64,000 nucleotides of DNA from Alicyclobacillus sp. (GCA_023511295.1 JAIMBT010000020.1:1-64000); one strand, 5' to 3'; shown: positions 6,107-15,822, numbered from the stretch's first letter. The notes: generated by a model from the sequence alone, not told the origin. Numbers and translations are program-made.

Positions 6107-8707
6107 GTGAATGTGTTTGACCTCGTCGTGCGCATCCTCGGCAACGGTCAAGGTCTGCGCGACGACATCGCGGAGGATGAGGCTGCCGTCGAAAGCTTGC
6201 AGGGTGCCATCGAGTCTCTGGATGGCAAAGACGTCACTATCGACGTAGACGACGCCGACGCCAAGGCCAAAGTTGATGAGCTCAAAGCCAAGCTCGACGA
6301 CATGCACCACAAGACGCTCCGCATATTTTTGTCGGACCAGTCGGCCGAGGACAAGCTGTACGCGTTTGCGGCGAAACTTGAGGCGCTGCGCGAGCAGACC
6401 ATGCACCTTGATGTCGACGATCGGGATGCAAAAGACAAGCTCGACGTCATCAAGCTCGATGCAGATGAGCTTAAGGCCAAACTCGAGGATATGCTCGTCG
6501 GCATGGAGGATACCGAGGCTATCGGCAAGATCGACGACCTCATGATCAAACTCGACGAGGTACGTGCGATGGCCGACGACATCAAGGTCAAGATCGACGA
6601 CACCGAGGCAAAGCCCGTACTCGACGAGCTCCTGTATCGAGAGGAGGCTCTGCGGCACCTACTCATCGAGGTTGACGACGCTGACGCCGAGGCAAAGGTC
6701 AAGCAACTACAGCTCGAGCTCGACAAGATCAAGAGCACGGCGCTAAAGATCGACCTCCGGGACGCGGATGCGCTCATACAGCTGGACGAGCTCGACATCA
6801 AGCTGGACGGTGTGCAGCGCCGTATCGACGAGATCAACGCCACGCCGGTCAAACCTCCGGTCGGAGGGGCCACTGCTGGTGCGCGTATGACACGTGGCGC
6901 GGTGCTCGCTGGTCTGCTGCCTATGGCTGCGCCGCTCGGTGCAGTTGCCCTCGGTGGACTTGGTGGCCTTGGTGCGGCGTTTGGCGCAGGCGCTGCCGGC
7001 GTCGGCGCGTACGCAGCAGCGGCAGGACCAACACTCAAGTCGGTCCTCTCAGCCGCCAGTGCGCTGAACCAAGCACAGGCACAGCTTGCGTCCGCGACAA
7101 CCGCGAGCCAACGCACATCCGCGCTACAGGCGATGGCAAAGGCCACCGCCGGACTCGACCAAGAGCAGCGGTCTGCACTCCAGTCGCTCCAACAGTTTGA
7201 GGCGACCTATCAAAGTTTCGCGTCGTCGCTAAGCAAGCCTGTGCTGTCGTCGTTTAACGCCGGCTTGCAGGTGCTAAAGACGCTCCTGACGGACATTCGG
7301 CCGCTGGCGGCGGCAATGGCCAATGAGATAACCCAGCTGTTAAACGGCCTCAACAAGGACCTGGCCGGCGCAGGTGCCAAGCAGTTTTTCTCTTGGCTCG
7401 CGCAGGAGGGACCGAAGATGTTCGCCGACTTTGCAAAGGGCCTTGAAAACGTCGGCGCCGGTCTCGCACATCTCATGATGGACTTCACGCCGCTTGCCAA
7501 CCAAATGGGAGCCGGCTGGGTAAAGATGACGAAGGACTTTGACCAGTGGGCGTCCGCACTTGGCAAGTCGAAAGGCTTTAAGCAGTTTGTCCAGTACGTG
7601 TTGCAGGAGACACCCGTCGTAAAGAGCCTGTTTGATGGTCTCGTGTCCATCATCGGAGAGCTGCTCAAGATCCTGGCACCCATCGGCACGCAGATGTTGC
7701 AACTTGCGGCCAACCTTGCGCAGTTTATCGCGACGGCTCTACGCGGTAACAGCGTATTGCGTGACCTCATCTCGGTCGTCGTGACGGTGGTCGCGAACGT
7801 GATCAAGTTTATCGCGCAGATCGTCCAACTTGTGACGTGGCTGACCAAGACACATCCGATCATCATGGACATCGTGACTGCCGTAGCTGCTGTTGCAACT
7901 GCATTCCTTCTGCCGATCTCGCCTATCGTTGCGGTTATCGCCGCGATTGCTGGACTCATCACCGCGGGCGAGGAAGTCGTCAAACACTGGACGGCGATCA
8001 AGACGTGGTTTGTGCAACTTTGGGACAGCCTCAAGGCGTTTTTTTCCAAGTGGGGTACAGACATCCTGCTAGTCCTCTCTCCGTTTCTCGGCGTCCCTCT
8101 GGAGATATGGCAGCACTGGGACAAGATAACAGGATGGTTCCGCAGCACGTGGTCGACTCTCCGAACCGATGCTGTCAATGCGCTGACGGCTATCGGCAAC
8201 TGGATACGCAATTTTTGGGATAACTTGGCAAGTGAAGCACTGCAATGGGGATGGAACATCAGCAACCATATCGCGCAAGGCATCCGCAACGCCATTGGTG
8301 CCGTGCGTTCGGCCGTCAGTAGCGTAGCAAGCGCGATTGGAAACTTTCTTGGTTTCCACTCGCCGACAGAGGAAGGGCCGGGCTCGGAGGCAGATAAGTG
8401 GATGCCGAATCTGATGTCGATGCTGACGGATGGAATCAAGGCGGGTACGCCCGCTGTGCAGGCGGCACTTTCGCAAGTGTTTGTCGCGCCGAACGTAGCG
8501 AGCATGGTACGAGCCGCTGGTCAACAGTACGGAGCCACAGCGGTAGCGGCGATCCATGCGGGTGGCAACACATTTGCGGTACATGTCAACGGCCCAGTGT
8601 ATGGTGTGGACGACTTGCACGCGGCGATCGCGTCGGGCTTTGACCAGCACATGACGGCGTTTGCCGCCAAACTCCAACATGCAGCGCGTGCGATGGGGGT
8701 GTCGTAA
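6107..8707 (+). CDS. Phage tape measure protein
   Basis: The 866-residue protein sets tail length. Residues about 40-250 consist of repeated acidic units of the type IDVDDADAKAKVDELKAKLD, forming long helices. An Ala/Gly-rich hydrophobic stretch follows (about 270-310, LGGLGGLGAAFGAGAAG), then a long helical part with further hydrophobic segments (about 550-640) that may insert into the host membrane. GTG 6107 lies eight bases after GGAGGGGG and is preferred. GTG 6098 is also in frame and overlaps the frameshift product stop. Confidence 0.85.
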   Translation: MNVFDLVVRILGNGQGLRDDIAEDEAAVESLQGAIESLDGKDVTIDVDDADAKAKVDELKAKLDDMHHKTLRIFLSDQSAEDKLYAFAAKLEALREQTMHLDVDDRDAKDKLDVIKLDADELKAKLEDMLVGMEDTEAIGKIDDLMIKLDEVRAMADDIKVKIDDTEAKPVLDELLYREEALRHLLIEVDDADAEAKVKQLQLELDKIKSTALKIDLRDADALIQLDELDIKLDGVQRRIDEINATPVKPPVGGATAGARMTRGAVLAGLLPMAAPLGAVALGGLGGLGAAFGAGAAGVGAYAAAAGPTLKSVLSAASALNQAQAQLASATTASQRTSALQAMAKATAGLDQEQRSALQSLQQFEATYQSFASSLSKPVLSSFNAGLQVLKTLLTDIRPLAAAMANEITQLLNGLNKDLAGAGAKQFFSWLAQEGPKMFADFAKGLENVGAGLAHLMMDFTPLANQMGAGWVKMTKDFDQWASALGKSKGFKQFVQYVLQETPVVKSLFDGLVSIIGELLKILAPIGTQMLQLAANLAQFIATALRGNSVLRDLISVVVTVVANVIKFIAQIVQLVTWLTKTHPIIMDIVTAVAAVATAFLLPISPIVAVIAAIAGLITAGEEVVKHWTAIKTWFVQLWDSLKAFFSKWGTDILLVLSPFLGVPLEIWQHWDKITGWFRSTWSTLRTDAVNALTAIGNWIRNFWDNLASEALQWGWNISNHIAQGIRNAIGAVRSAVSSVASAIGNFLGFHSPTEEGPGSEADKWMPNLMSMLTDGIKAGTPAVQAALSQVFVAPNVASMVRAAGQQYGATAVAAIHAGGNTFAVHVNGPVYGVDDLHAAIASGFDQHMTAFAAKLQHAARAMGVS

Positions 8708-11700
8708 TGGGTACGCGGTCAACAGTCTATCAGCCCAACTATGACAACACGATCAAGGCGCAGCCCAGCGGGTCCGCGTATGCGTGGGCAGCCGATACAG
8801 GTGCGCTCCAGGCGCAGTTTGGGGCGACCATCGGGACATCGGACGCGATCCAGATCCTGACGCAGGGGTATCAGTTCGCGTGGCGCCCGGACACAGTGGG
8901 TGCCATGGACAGCGAGTGGAACTATACGGTCCTCGACCAAGTCAATGCGTCGGCTCCCGGACAGGTGTGGCGAAACAAGATCACGTACGTCGGGACGACG
9001 GCCGCGACGTCGGACGAGTTTGTGGTTTCGGGAAACCAGCTCAAGCACAGCGTGCACATGGTGGCACCCCCTACACTGCCAGACGGGTATAGTGGGACGC
9101 CAGCATGGCTCGCCATCGGTGGGGACATCGGTACGTCCGCGCAGGACTGGCAGGACATCGAGCTATGGGCGGACGGTGTGTCGCATCTGTCCGACTTTTC
9201 GACTGCTGACGACCTAAGTTTTCGGCGCAAGGATACCGGCAAAGAGGTCTACCGCATCCCTCACATCACCATCACGGACGACGCGGGCAACACGACCGTC
9301 GGACAGTACCGGCTTGTATTCGGCACGGACGATACCGTCACGCTGTACATGCTCTGCCCGTGGGACTGGATGCAAGCAGCCGAGTATCCCGTCGTCATCG
9401 ACCCGACGGTCATAACGTCCACCCCCTATGCCACGACGTATCAGTCTCCTCGCCAGATAGTGACATTGTCTAACGGATGGATCGTGAGTGTTATAGGTAA
9501 TGGTTCAAGCCTGACGTGGTATGTGTCACGCGATTCGGGGCAAACATGGGCCACCCTTACGACTGATCCGTCTAACTCGTCGACTACGGTGTCTATGGCA
9601 TCATCTGGAACAGTTGTGATCACCATGTTGAATGGCGGCTCTGTGTACCGGTTTGACTGCACGTCTGTCAGCAGCACAGTGTCGAGCACGTTGATTTTGG
9701 GGGGCGGTGGTTTTGGAGACGTCGCCGTGGACAACGCGGGGAATGTACATGCAGCTGTCGGCGTGATACCGTCCGGGTCGTCGAACTGGTATGTGTACTA
9801 CTGCAAGAGTACCGACGGCGGTGTCACATGGACGTCAGAATGTCTGACAAACACGGGATCAGGTTCGATGTGGGTGGTATCACTAGCACTTTCCCCTTCG
9901 GGAGTTCCTTATATAGCGTATGACTCGACAGGCTTCAACACGTACATCACCTTCCAGTCCTCGTCTGCATGGACTAGCGTAAAAATTGCATCAAATGCTG
10001 TCTCTCCAACGTTAGCGTGTGATGCATCTGGGACGTTACACTGCGCATTTCAACCGATGTCGGGCTATAACAACATGTATGCACGTTCAACTGACGGTGG
10101 GAACACATGGAGTGTCTCGTCACTGGTGGCGACCACAAATCTAACGGTCGCCAACCCGTCTATCACGGTGGACGGAAACGGTGATGTGCGGATATTTTAC
10201 GAAGACCGAACAAACTCGATATATCAAATTTCCTATGTCCAATATACTGCAAAAAGTGGAGTATGGGGCACGCCAACCACGATAACAAACAATACCAGCG
10301 CGAATGCAACTGTACCGCGCACTCTATGGGCGCAGTTTGGCGGATCAAGTGATTCTAAAGTTATATACACGGATAGTCAAGCTGGAGCGGTGATGTATTA
10401 CGACGTGGCGGTGGATTCTCCACCCAACGCCCCCATATTGGTGTCGCAACCAAACTTCGACGCGACCACCGCGCAGACCCTGACATGGCAGTTTAGCGAC
10501 CCGGACGCAGGCGACTCGCAGTCTGCGTACCAACTCCAGATCCTCGACACAGCGGCCGGCACCAACGTGGTCGATACGGGCAAGGTAGCGAGCACGGCAA
10601 GCAGCTATGCGCTCGCGGCGAACACCCTCACCAACGGAAAGCAGTACCAGTGGCGCGTGACGACGTGGGACAGCTCAGGAGAGCAGGGCCCGTGGAGCAG
10701 CTACAGCACGTTTACTTGCGCTGCGGCGCCGACCGTGACGCTGACGACGCCATCCTCCGGCGGGAGCGTGTCGACGTCCTCTATCACGGCGCAGTGGAGC
10801 TACAGCGATCCCGCGAGCAACGCGCAACAGAGCTTCCAGGTGCAACTGCTTGCGTCGGATGATGCGACCGTCCTGTGGGACAGTGGCACCGTCAACGGGA
10901 CGGGCAATCAGATGACGGTGCAGTACACGCTTGCCAACACTACGACATACCACCTGCGCGTCCGCGCGACGAGTAGCAAAGGCATTACCAGCGCTTGGGC
11001 TGACAACAGTTTTACGACGAGTTTTACCCCGCCAGCACAGGCCGGGGTGACGGTGTACGCAAACAGCGGCAGTGCGCGGGTTGAGATCACGATCAACAAC
11101 CCTACGCCGAGCGGTACACAGCCGACCGTGAGTTACAACGACCTCTACCGGCGCAACTCGGGCACAAGCAGTTGGACGCGCATCGCCACGCAACTGCCAC
11201 CAAGTGTGACATATAACGACTATGCGACGGCGTCTGGACAAGCCTACGATTACAAGGTCACGTCGTACGGATCCAACGGCACACAGATCGACAGCACGGT
11301 GGTGTCGACCAGTGGTATCACGCTGTCCACGACTGGGCTGTGGGTGCATGATGTGCAAGATCCAGAGGGTACGATCATCAACCTCCGCTACTACAACGCA
11401 AGTAACCAGACGACGGACGGGAGCGTGCCTCAGTCTCGGCAGTGGACACCGACAGCGACGTCGCTCCAGTTTGCCGGGCGCAACCGACCCGTAATCGAGT
11501 TTGGTGAGCAGGAGACATTTAGCCTCACGTACGCGCAGATCGTCATGCTTGCGACGGATGAGCAATGGCCTGTCCTCGAGCAGCTAATCCGTGTCAACAA
11601 GTCTACGCTCTGTTTCCGGGACGGCCGAGGTACCTGCATATTTGGTTGCGTGCTCGGCTACCAGGAGACGGATCTCGTTTTTGGAAATATGGTCGACCTG

Positions 11701-11736
11701 ACGCTGCAGCAGACGGCCTACAGCTTGTCCGTGTAG
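8707..11736 (+). CDS. Large tail protein with Asp-box (BNR) repeats and fibronectin-like domains
   Basis: The 1009-residue protein starts inside the TAATG overlap with the tape measure gene. Residues about 1-230 form a phage-specific N-terminal part. Three Asp-box motifs (SRDSGQTW at 274, STDGGVTW at 368, STDGGNTW at 461) suggest a sialidase-like beta-propeller. Residues about 570-870 carry fibronectin type III-like units (YQWRVTTWDSSG, YHLRVRATSSKG). The last 130 residues resemble tail-associated end domains. It probably belongs to the tail tip and may bind host glycans. The propeller DNA is locally much richer in A and T than its surroundings. Confidence 0.7.
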   Translation: MGTRSTVYQPNYDNTIKAQPSGSAYAWAADTGALQAQFGATIGTSDAIQILTQGYQFAWRPDTVGAMDSEWNYTVLDQVNASAPGQVWRNKITYVGTTAATSDEFVVSGNQLKHSVHMVAPPTLPDGYSGTPAWLAIGGDIGTSAQDWQDIELWADGVSHLSDFSTADDLSFRRKDTGKEVYRIPHITITDDAGNTTVGQYRLVFGTDDTVTLYMLCPWDWMQAAEYPVVIDPTVITSTPYATTYQSPRQIVTLSNGWIVSVIGNGSSLTWYVSRDSGQTWATLTTDPSNSSTTVSMASSGTVVITMLNGGSVYRFDCTSVSSTVSSTLILGGGGFGDVAVDNAGNVHAAVGVIPSGSSNWYVYYCKSTDGGVTWTSECLTNTGSGSMWVVSLALSPSGVPYIAYDSTGFNTYITFQSSSAWTSVKIASNAVSPTLACDASGTLHCAFQPMSGYNNMYARSTDGGNTWSVSSLVATTNLTVANPSITVDGNGDVRIFYEDRTNSIYQISYVQYTAKSGVWGTPTTITNNTSANATVPRTLWAQFGGSSDSKVIYTDSQAGAVMYYDVAVDSPPNAPILVSQPNFDATTAQTLTWQFSDPDAGDSQSAYQLQILDTAAGTNVVDTGKVASTASSYALAANTLTNGKQYQWRVTTWDSSGEQGPWSSYSTFTCAAAPTVTLTTPSSGGSVSTSSITAQWSYSDPASNAQQSFQVQLLASDDATVLWDSGTVNGTGNQMTVQYTLANTTTYHLRVRATSSKGITSAWADNSFTTSFTPPAQAGVTVYANSGSARVEITINNPTPSGTQPTVSYNDLYRRNSGTSSWTRIATQLPPSVTYNDYATASGQAYDYKVTSYGSNGTQIDSTVVSTSGITLSTTGLWVHDVQDPEGTIINLRYYNASNQTTDGSVPQSRQWTPTATSLQFAGRNRPVIEFGEQETFSLTYAQIVMLATDEQWPVLEQLIRVNKSTLCFRDGRGTCIFGCVLGYQETDLVFGNMVDLTLQQTAYSLSV

Positions 11737-11750
11737 GAGGTGGCTCAGAC

Positions 11751-12950
11751 ATGCTGTCGCTGGCACGCAACGGGTTTACGGCGGAGCAGGTGGACGCTGC
11801 GCTCCATGCACCTGTGCGCAAGATGTACTTTAGGTACGACCTGCTCGATGCCAACAACAACTTTAAGGCGGCGCTCACCACCGTCACGGGCGGAACGATC
11901 ACATACGACACGACGCAGCAGATCAAGCGGACGGCGACGTTTACGCTACAGGACGACCCGCAGATCAACTATCTCACGGACCGTATCAAGCCCTGGGCGC
12001 GTGTGTGGGTGCCTGGTACGCCCGGATGGTCGACAACGTCCACGACCGCCTTTGTTCAGCCGCACATGTCCATCGACGTGACGACCGTATCCCCAACCCA
12101 GCAACCCGGCGGATGGGCTGAGTTTCCGCTGGGCGTGTTTCTTCTTTCCACGCCTCCGCGGCAGACCGACGATGCGCTCGTCGTGACGCGTCAGGTGCAG
12201 GCGTACGACCAGCTACAGATCCTCGTCGATGATAAGGTCACGGATCGGTACACCGTCACGGCTGGCACAAACTATATCTCTGCCGTGGCGAGCTTGCTCG
12301 AGTCGGCCGGCATCACACAGACCAACCTCACACCGACGTCTCTGACTCTGCCGACGGCGCTCGACTGGCAGATCGGGACGGACAAGCTCACCATCATCAA
12401 CGCGCTGCTGACGGCGATCAACTACCGTACGCTCTGGTTTGACGCGGACGGCGTCGCAGTCGCTGAGCCGTACGTGACGCCAGACCAGAGAGCGCCAGAG
12501 TACACGTATCAGGACGACAGTCAGTCCGTCATGCTGCCGCAGGTAAAGTATGGGCTCGATCTGTTTGCGGTGCCAAACCAGTGGGTGGCCGTCGTGAGTG
12601 AGACCGACAGGAGTGTGCTGGTGAGCAACTACACCAACAGCAACGCGAGCAGTCCTACGAGTACGCTCAGCCGCAACCGCAACGTCGTCAAGCTCATCCA
12701 GAACGCGACGGCGCCCGACCAGACCACACTCGACACGTACGTTCAGACAGTCGCCTATCAGGACTCTCAGATCTACGACAGCTTAACGTTTTCGACGGCG
12801 ATCATGCCGTTCCACTCAGATAGGGACGTCTTCCAGATCAACTTTTCGGCGCTTGGCATATCGGACAAGTTCGAGGAGATGTCCTGGTCATTCCCCCTCC
12901 AAGCCGGCGGCCAGATGACACACTCCGTCTCCAAGGTGGTGAGCATATGA
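11751..12950 (+). CDS. Tail hub / tail-tip protein (DUF5047-like)
   Basis: The 399-residue protein starts at ATG 11751 after GGAGGTGG. It opens with PVRKMYFRYDLLDANNNF, has a beta-rich part FTLQDDPQINYLTDRIKPWARVWVPG and WAEFPLGVFLLSTP, and then a segment on joint formation (AVASLLESAGIT, then TDKLTIINALLTAINYRTLWFDADG). Such proteins form the hub at the distal tail end. The assignment follows size, order and the pattern typical of Firmicutes phages. Confidence 0.68.
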   Translation: MLSLARNGFTAEQVDAALHAPVRKMYFRYDLLDANNNFKAALTTVTGGTITYDTTQQIKRTATFTLQDDPQINYLTDRIKPWARVWVPGTPGWSTTSTTAFVQPHMSIDVTTVSPTQQPGGWAEFPLGVFLLSTPPRQTDDALVVTRQVQAYDQLQILVDDKVTDRYTVTAGTNYISAVASLLESAGITQTNLTPTSLTLPTALDWQIGTDKLTIINALLTAINYRTLWFDADGVAVAEPYVTPDQRAPEYTYQDDSQSVMLPQVKYGLDLFAVPNQWVAVVSETDRSVLVSNYTNSNASSPTSTLSRNRNVVKLIQNATAPDQTTLDTYVQTVAYQDSQIYDSLTFSTAIMPFHSDRDVFQINFSALGISDKFEEMSWSFPLQAGGQMTHSVSKVVSI

Positions 12951-13210
12951 CCGACGCGGCATCCAGCATCATCCGTGCGCTGGGATTCACATCGAGTGGT
13001 GGAGGATCCGAGGTCTACAGTGCCTTTAGGATCGCGACCATCCCGTCGAGCTACAGCGGGAGCGGGCGTCCAACGCTACAGTTTGACGGCGAGACGAGCC
13101 CGACGGTACGCACGTATCCGTACCTGTCGTCTTACACACCGGCCGCGGGCGACCGCGTGCTCGTTGCCCTGGTCAATCACGGCGGCTGTATCCTCGGCAA
13201 GATCATGTGA
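12947..13210 (+). CDS. Small baseplate / tail-tip OB-fold-like protein
   Basis: The 87-residue protein overlaps the hub gene by four bases (ATGA). It shows a compact beta pattern: GRPTLQFDGETSPTVRTYPY, AAGDRVLVALV and GGCILGKI. Short phage proteins of this pattern act as spike or hub-associated parts in tails of Gram-positive phages. The function is inferred only from position and pattern. Confidence 0.6.
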   Translation: MTDAASSIIRALGFTSSGGGSEVYSAFRIATIPSSYSGSGRPTLQFDGETSPTVRTYPYLSSYTPAAGDRVLVALVNHGGCILGKIM

Positions 13211-13225
13211 GGAGGTGTCTGGCGC

Positions 13226-13699
13226 ATGCTCACTCTGATGCCGGCAGACCTCGTCTTTGTGCGGGGCCGGTCACTCATCGACCGAGCCATCGAGGAGGTC
13301 ACGCATAGCCTGTATAGCCACGTTGCTTTAGTGGTGGATGCAGAACATTTGGTAGAGGCACAAGGTGCCGAGCGTGTCGAGATCGTGGGTGCGGACAAGT
13401 ACAGTGGATGCGCCGAGGTGTACCGGGCTGACATCGACGACGCAACACGATCAAAGATCGTTGCAAACGCTGTTGCGCGATGCGGTCAGCCGTACGGATA
13501 TGGACTCATCGCGGAGGAGCTCGTCCGCGAGGAGACAGGTGTACAACTCCCGTGGTCGGCGCATAGCCACCCGATCTGCTCGACGCTGGTCGCGGACGCT
13601 ATCCGGTCTGCCGGGCTGCCGCTGTGCCAAGGCATCGCATACCCAGCCCCGGGTGACATCGCGCGGGACGGCTTGTACCACGCGGTCTGGCGGTACTAG
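13226..13699 (+). CDS. YiiX/NlpC-P60-like cysteine hydrolase of the phage
   Basis: The 157-residue protein has the layout of the YiiX branch of NlpC/P60-like (permuted papain fold) hydrolases. An opening PADLVFVRGRSLIDRAIEEVT leads to the His in SHVALVVD, and a Cys follows much later in PICSTLVADAI. His before Cys is the permuted order. Members cleave peptide or amide bonds, often in cell-wall material or lipids. It lies between tail-tip and lysis genes, so it may help the tail penetrate the wall or assist lysis. Start ATG 13226 follows GAGGAGGTG. Confidence 0.7.
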   Translation: MLTLMPADLVFVRGRSLIDRAIEEVTHSLYSHVALVVDAEHLVEAQGAERVEIVGADKYSGCAEVYRADIDDATRSKIVANAVARCGQPYGYGLIAEELVREETGVQLPWSAHSHPICSTLVADAIRSAGLPLCQGIAYPAPGDIARDGLYHAVWRY

Positions 13700-13761
13700 C
13701 GTCGCTATCACGCCGTGCCCGATGGATGATGATAGTGGGGCGTCCGGTTGGGGGTGAGGGT

Positions 13762-14091
13762 GTGATCGCAACAACAACTGAGGAGCGGCTTGCGCGGATC
13801 GAGGAGAAACAAGACGCGATGCGCGAGGACATCGCCGAGATGAAACTAGCCGCGAAGGAGACGAACGCGATCCTGCTCGCGCTCAACGACCGCTTTCTGA
13901 CCATCGACCAGGCACAGGCGATGCGCGCGGAACGTGACCGAGCTTTGGATGCGCACACGGAAGACATCCAAGCGCTGGATACGCGCGTGACCAAGCTCGA
14001 GGCGTGGCGCAGCTGGATCGCGGGCGCTGTCGCAGTGGTGGGGTTTGGCCTCGGTTTGGCTGCCGAGGCCGTACGTGCGTGGAGGGGGTGA
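13762..14091 (+). CDS. XhlA-like coiled-coil membrane protein of the lysis cassette
   Basis: The 109-residue protein starts at GTG 13762 behind GGGGGTGAGG. Residues 1-80 form a charged coiled coil (ERLARIEEKQDAMREDIAEMKL), and a single membrane segment near the C-terminus (SWIAGAVAVVGFGLGLAAE) follows. This is the plan of haemolysin XhlA, a membrane protein which cooperates with holin and endolysin in Bacillus phages. The small basic end (RAWRG) would face the cytoplasm. Confidence 0.68.
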   Translation: MIATTTEERLARIEEKQDAMREDIAEMKLAAKETNAILLALNDRFLTIDQAQAMRAERDRALDAHTEDIQALDTRVTKLEAWRSWIAGAVAVVGFGLGLAAEAVRAWRG

Positions 14092-14095
14092 GGTC

Positions 14096-14428
14096 GTGCG
14101 TCGCATCAACGAGCTGATCGCCGTCAAAATCACGCTGGCGGTAAGTACGATGTGGGCGTTTTATGCGTTGGTCCTCTATGGCCTGACACCGCTCGTGTGG
14201 CCGCAGTACATGTCCAAGATCCTGTACTGGTCCAACTTTATCCAGCTCGTGTTTTTGCCGCTGCTCGCTGTCGGGACTGCCGTCATGAGCCGCGCAACCA
14301 AGCAGAGGGATCAGGAGACGCATGACGCGGTCATGTCGGAGCTAGCGGAGCTAAAAGCGCTCCACGCGGAGCTCCACCGGGAGGTGACGCATGGTGGCGG
14401 CGATGGCTATAGACGTCAGCAATCATAA
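14096..14428 (+). CDS. Putative holin-like two-span membrane protein
   Basis: The 110-residue protein starts at GTG 14096 after GGAGGGGGTGA. It has two membrane spans (about 10-30, ITLAVSTMWAFYALVLYG; about 43-62, FIQLVFLPLLAVGTAVM) and a charged helical tail (LAELKALHAELHREV). It overlaps the start of the endolysin gene by 38 bases. Size and setting suggest a holin, or a partner of the XhlA-like and LLH-type proteins next to it. No family was recognised with certainty. Confidence 0.6.
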   Translation: MRRINELIAVKITLAVSTMWAFYALVLYGLTPLVWPQYMSKILYWSNFIQLVFLPLLAVGTAVMSRATKQRDQETHDAVMSELAELKALHAELHREVTHGGGDGYRRQQS

Positions 14429-15392
14429 CGGCGACATCGACTGGACGCGCGTCAAAGCCGCCGGCGTATCGCTCGCGTGGACGAAGGCGACAGAGGGCAC
14501 AGACTACCTTGACGCGTATCTCTCGCGCAATCTTGCCGGCATGCGTTCGGTCGGCATCCAGGACGGCACGTACCACTTCGCGCGGCCTATGGTGGGGAGG
14601 GCGAACGTGGAGGCTGACTGGTATGTCGACAGTGTGCTCAAGGCCGGCGGTTTCGGGGCACTCGCGCCTGTGCTCGACATCGAGGTGACGGGCGGCCTCT
14701 CCCGCGCGCAGCTCACCACATGGATGGCGAACTGGCTGGCCCGCGTCGAGCAGCGGACCGGGCGCGTGCCCGTGATCTACACGTACACGTCGTTCGGACA
14801 GAGTGCGTTCGACTCCACTCAGTTCACGCGTTACCCGCTCTGGATCGCGGATTACGGCGTGTCCAAACCAGCACTGCCGCCCGGATGGACGAGTTGGGCC
14901 TACTGGCAGTACAGCGACAGCGGACACGTCGATGGCATCGCGGGAGTCGTTGACATGGACTACATCGCAGGGGAGGTGCCCCAGGTGGCACAGACACTAC
15001 AAGTTGGATCTACGGGAGACGCGGTCAGGACACTGCAGCAGGAACTGAAGGAGGTCCTCGGCCTCGGGTCGACGTTTGCGGTGGATGGGCAGTACGGTCC
15101 GGCGACGGCGGCCGCCGTGAAGTCGTTCCAGCTGCAGGCGAAGCTCACGGTCGACGGCATCGCGGGCCCCCAGACGCTGGCCGCGCTACAGGCCGCGGTG
15201 AAGGCGGCAGAGGCACCGAAGACGACAGCTCCCGCGCAGGCATCAACGGCGCCGGCCGCACCGACGACGGCGACGACACAACCGACGCAGACCAGCACCA
15301 CGGCCGAGCCGGACGCCGCAGAGATCAAGGCCAAGGTGGCGCAGGTGCAGCAGCTGCTCACACAAGTTGACGCCATTCTCAAGACCATCTGA
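14391..15392 (+). CDS. Phage endolysin: GH25 lysozyme with peptidoglycan-binding domain
   Basis: The 333-residue endolysin cleaves the peptidoglycan sugar backbone. Residues about 5-190 are a glycoside hydrolase 25 domain: AIDVSNHNGDIDW at the start, YHFARP, the catalytic acidic pair in VLDIE, and YWQYSDSG near the end. A peptidoglycan_binding_1 repeat follows (about 200-265, DAVRTLQQELKEVLGL, then YGPATAAAVKSFQ, then VDGIAGPQTLAAL). The C-terminus is an Ala/Thr/Pro linker and a short coiled coil. No signal peptide is seen, so release needs the holins. In-frame starts at 14394 (GTG) and 14403 (ATG) are also possible. Confidence 0.88.
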   Translation: MVAAMAIDVSNHNGDIDWTRVKAAGVSLAWTKATEGTDYLDAYLSRNLAGMRSVGIQDGTYHFARPMVGRANVEADWYVDSVLKAGGFGALAPVLDIEVTGGLSRAQLTTWMANWLARVEQRTGRVPVIYTYTSFGQSAFDSTQFTRYPLWIADYGVSKPALPPGWTSWAYWQYSDSGHVDGIAGVVDMDYIAGEVPQVAQTLQVGSTGDAVRTLQQELKEVLGLGSTFAVDGQYGPATAAAVKSFQLQAKLTVDGIAGPQTLAALQAAVKAAEAPKTTAPAQASTAPAAPTTATTQPTQTSTTAEPDAAEIKAKVAQVQQLLTQVDAILKTI

Positions 15393-15405
15393 GGAGGTTA
15401 TGCAC

Positions 15406-15822
15406 ATGTCCACAGGCATCGAGCAACAGATCGTATCGGGACTGGTCGGGCTCCTGACACTGGTCCTCTCTGCCGGCATCACATGGGCCACGCGCAAAGC
15501 ATCCGCACTCATCGCGGCGCACACGTCCGCCAAGACTGCTGAGACAGCCACGACGGCGCTCCAGGGCCTGTCCACCATCGCCACCAGCGTGGTGCAGGAT
15601 TTTAACCAGCGCGTCGTGTCGGACGCGAAGAAAACGGGCGTGTGGACGCCGCAGCTTGCGCAGCAGGTGAAGGCCGATGCGGTGGCCGCGGTCAAAGCGC
15701 AAGGTGGCGCGCTGATACGACTTGCAGCACAGACAGTCGGCAGTACAGATGATCTGGTCGGAACCCTCCTCGAACAGGCTGTCTCGCAAAACAAGAACGT
15801 ACCCAGTGCGCAAACATCGTAA
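15406..15822 (+). CDS. Phage holin, LLH-type
   Basis: The 138-residue protein has one N-terminal membrane span (VSGLVGLLTLVLSAGITWATR), an Ala-rich helix (KTAETATTALQGLSTIATSVVQDFNQRVV) and a second helical half rich in Lys/Ala (QQVKADAVAAVKAQGG). This is the pattern of LLH-family holins, which permeabilise the membrane and time lysis. It starts at ATG 15406, eight bases after GGAGG, and is the last gene of the phage lysis cassette. A terminator follows at once. Confidence 0.75.
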   Translation: MSTGIEQQIVSGLVGLLTLVLSAGITWATRKASALIAAHTSAKTAETATTALQGLSTIATSVVQDFNQRVVSDAKKTGVWTPQLAQQVKADAVAAVKAQGGALIRLAAQTVGSTDDLVGTLLEQAVSQNKNVPSAQTS

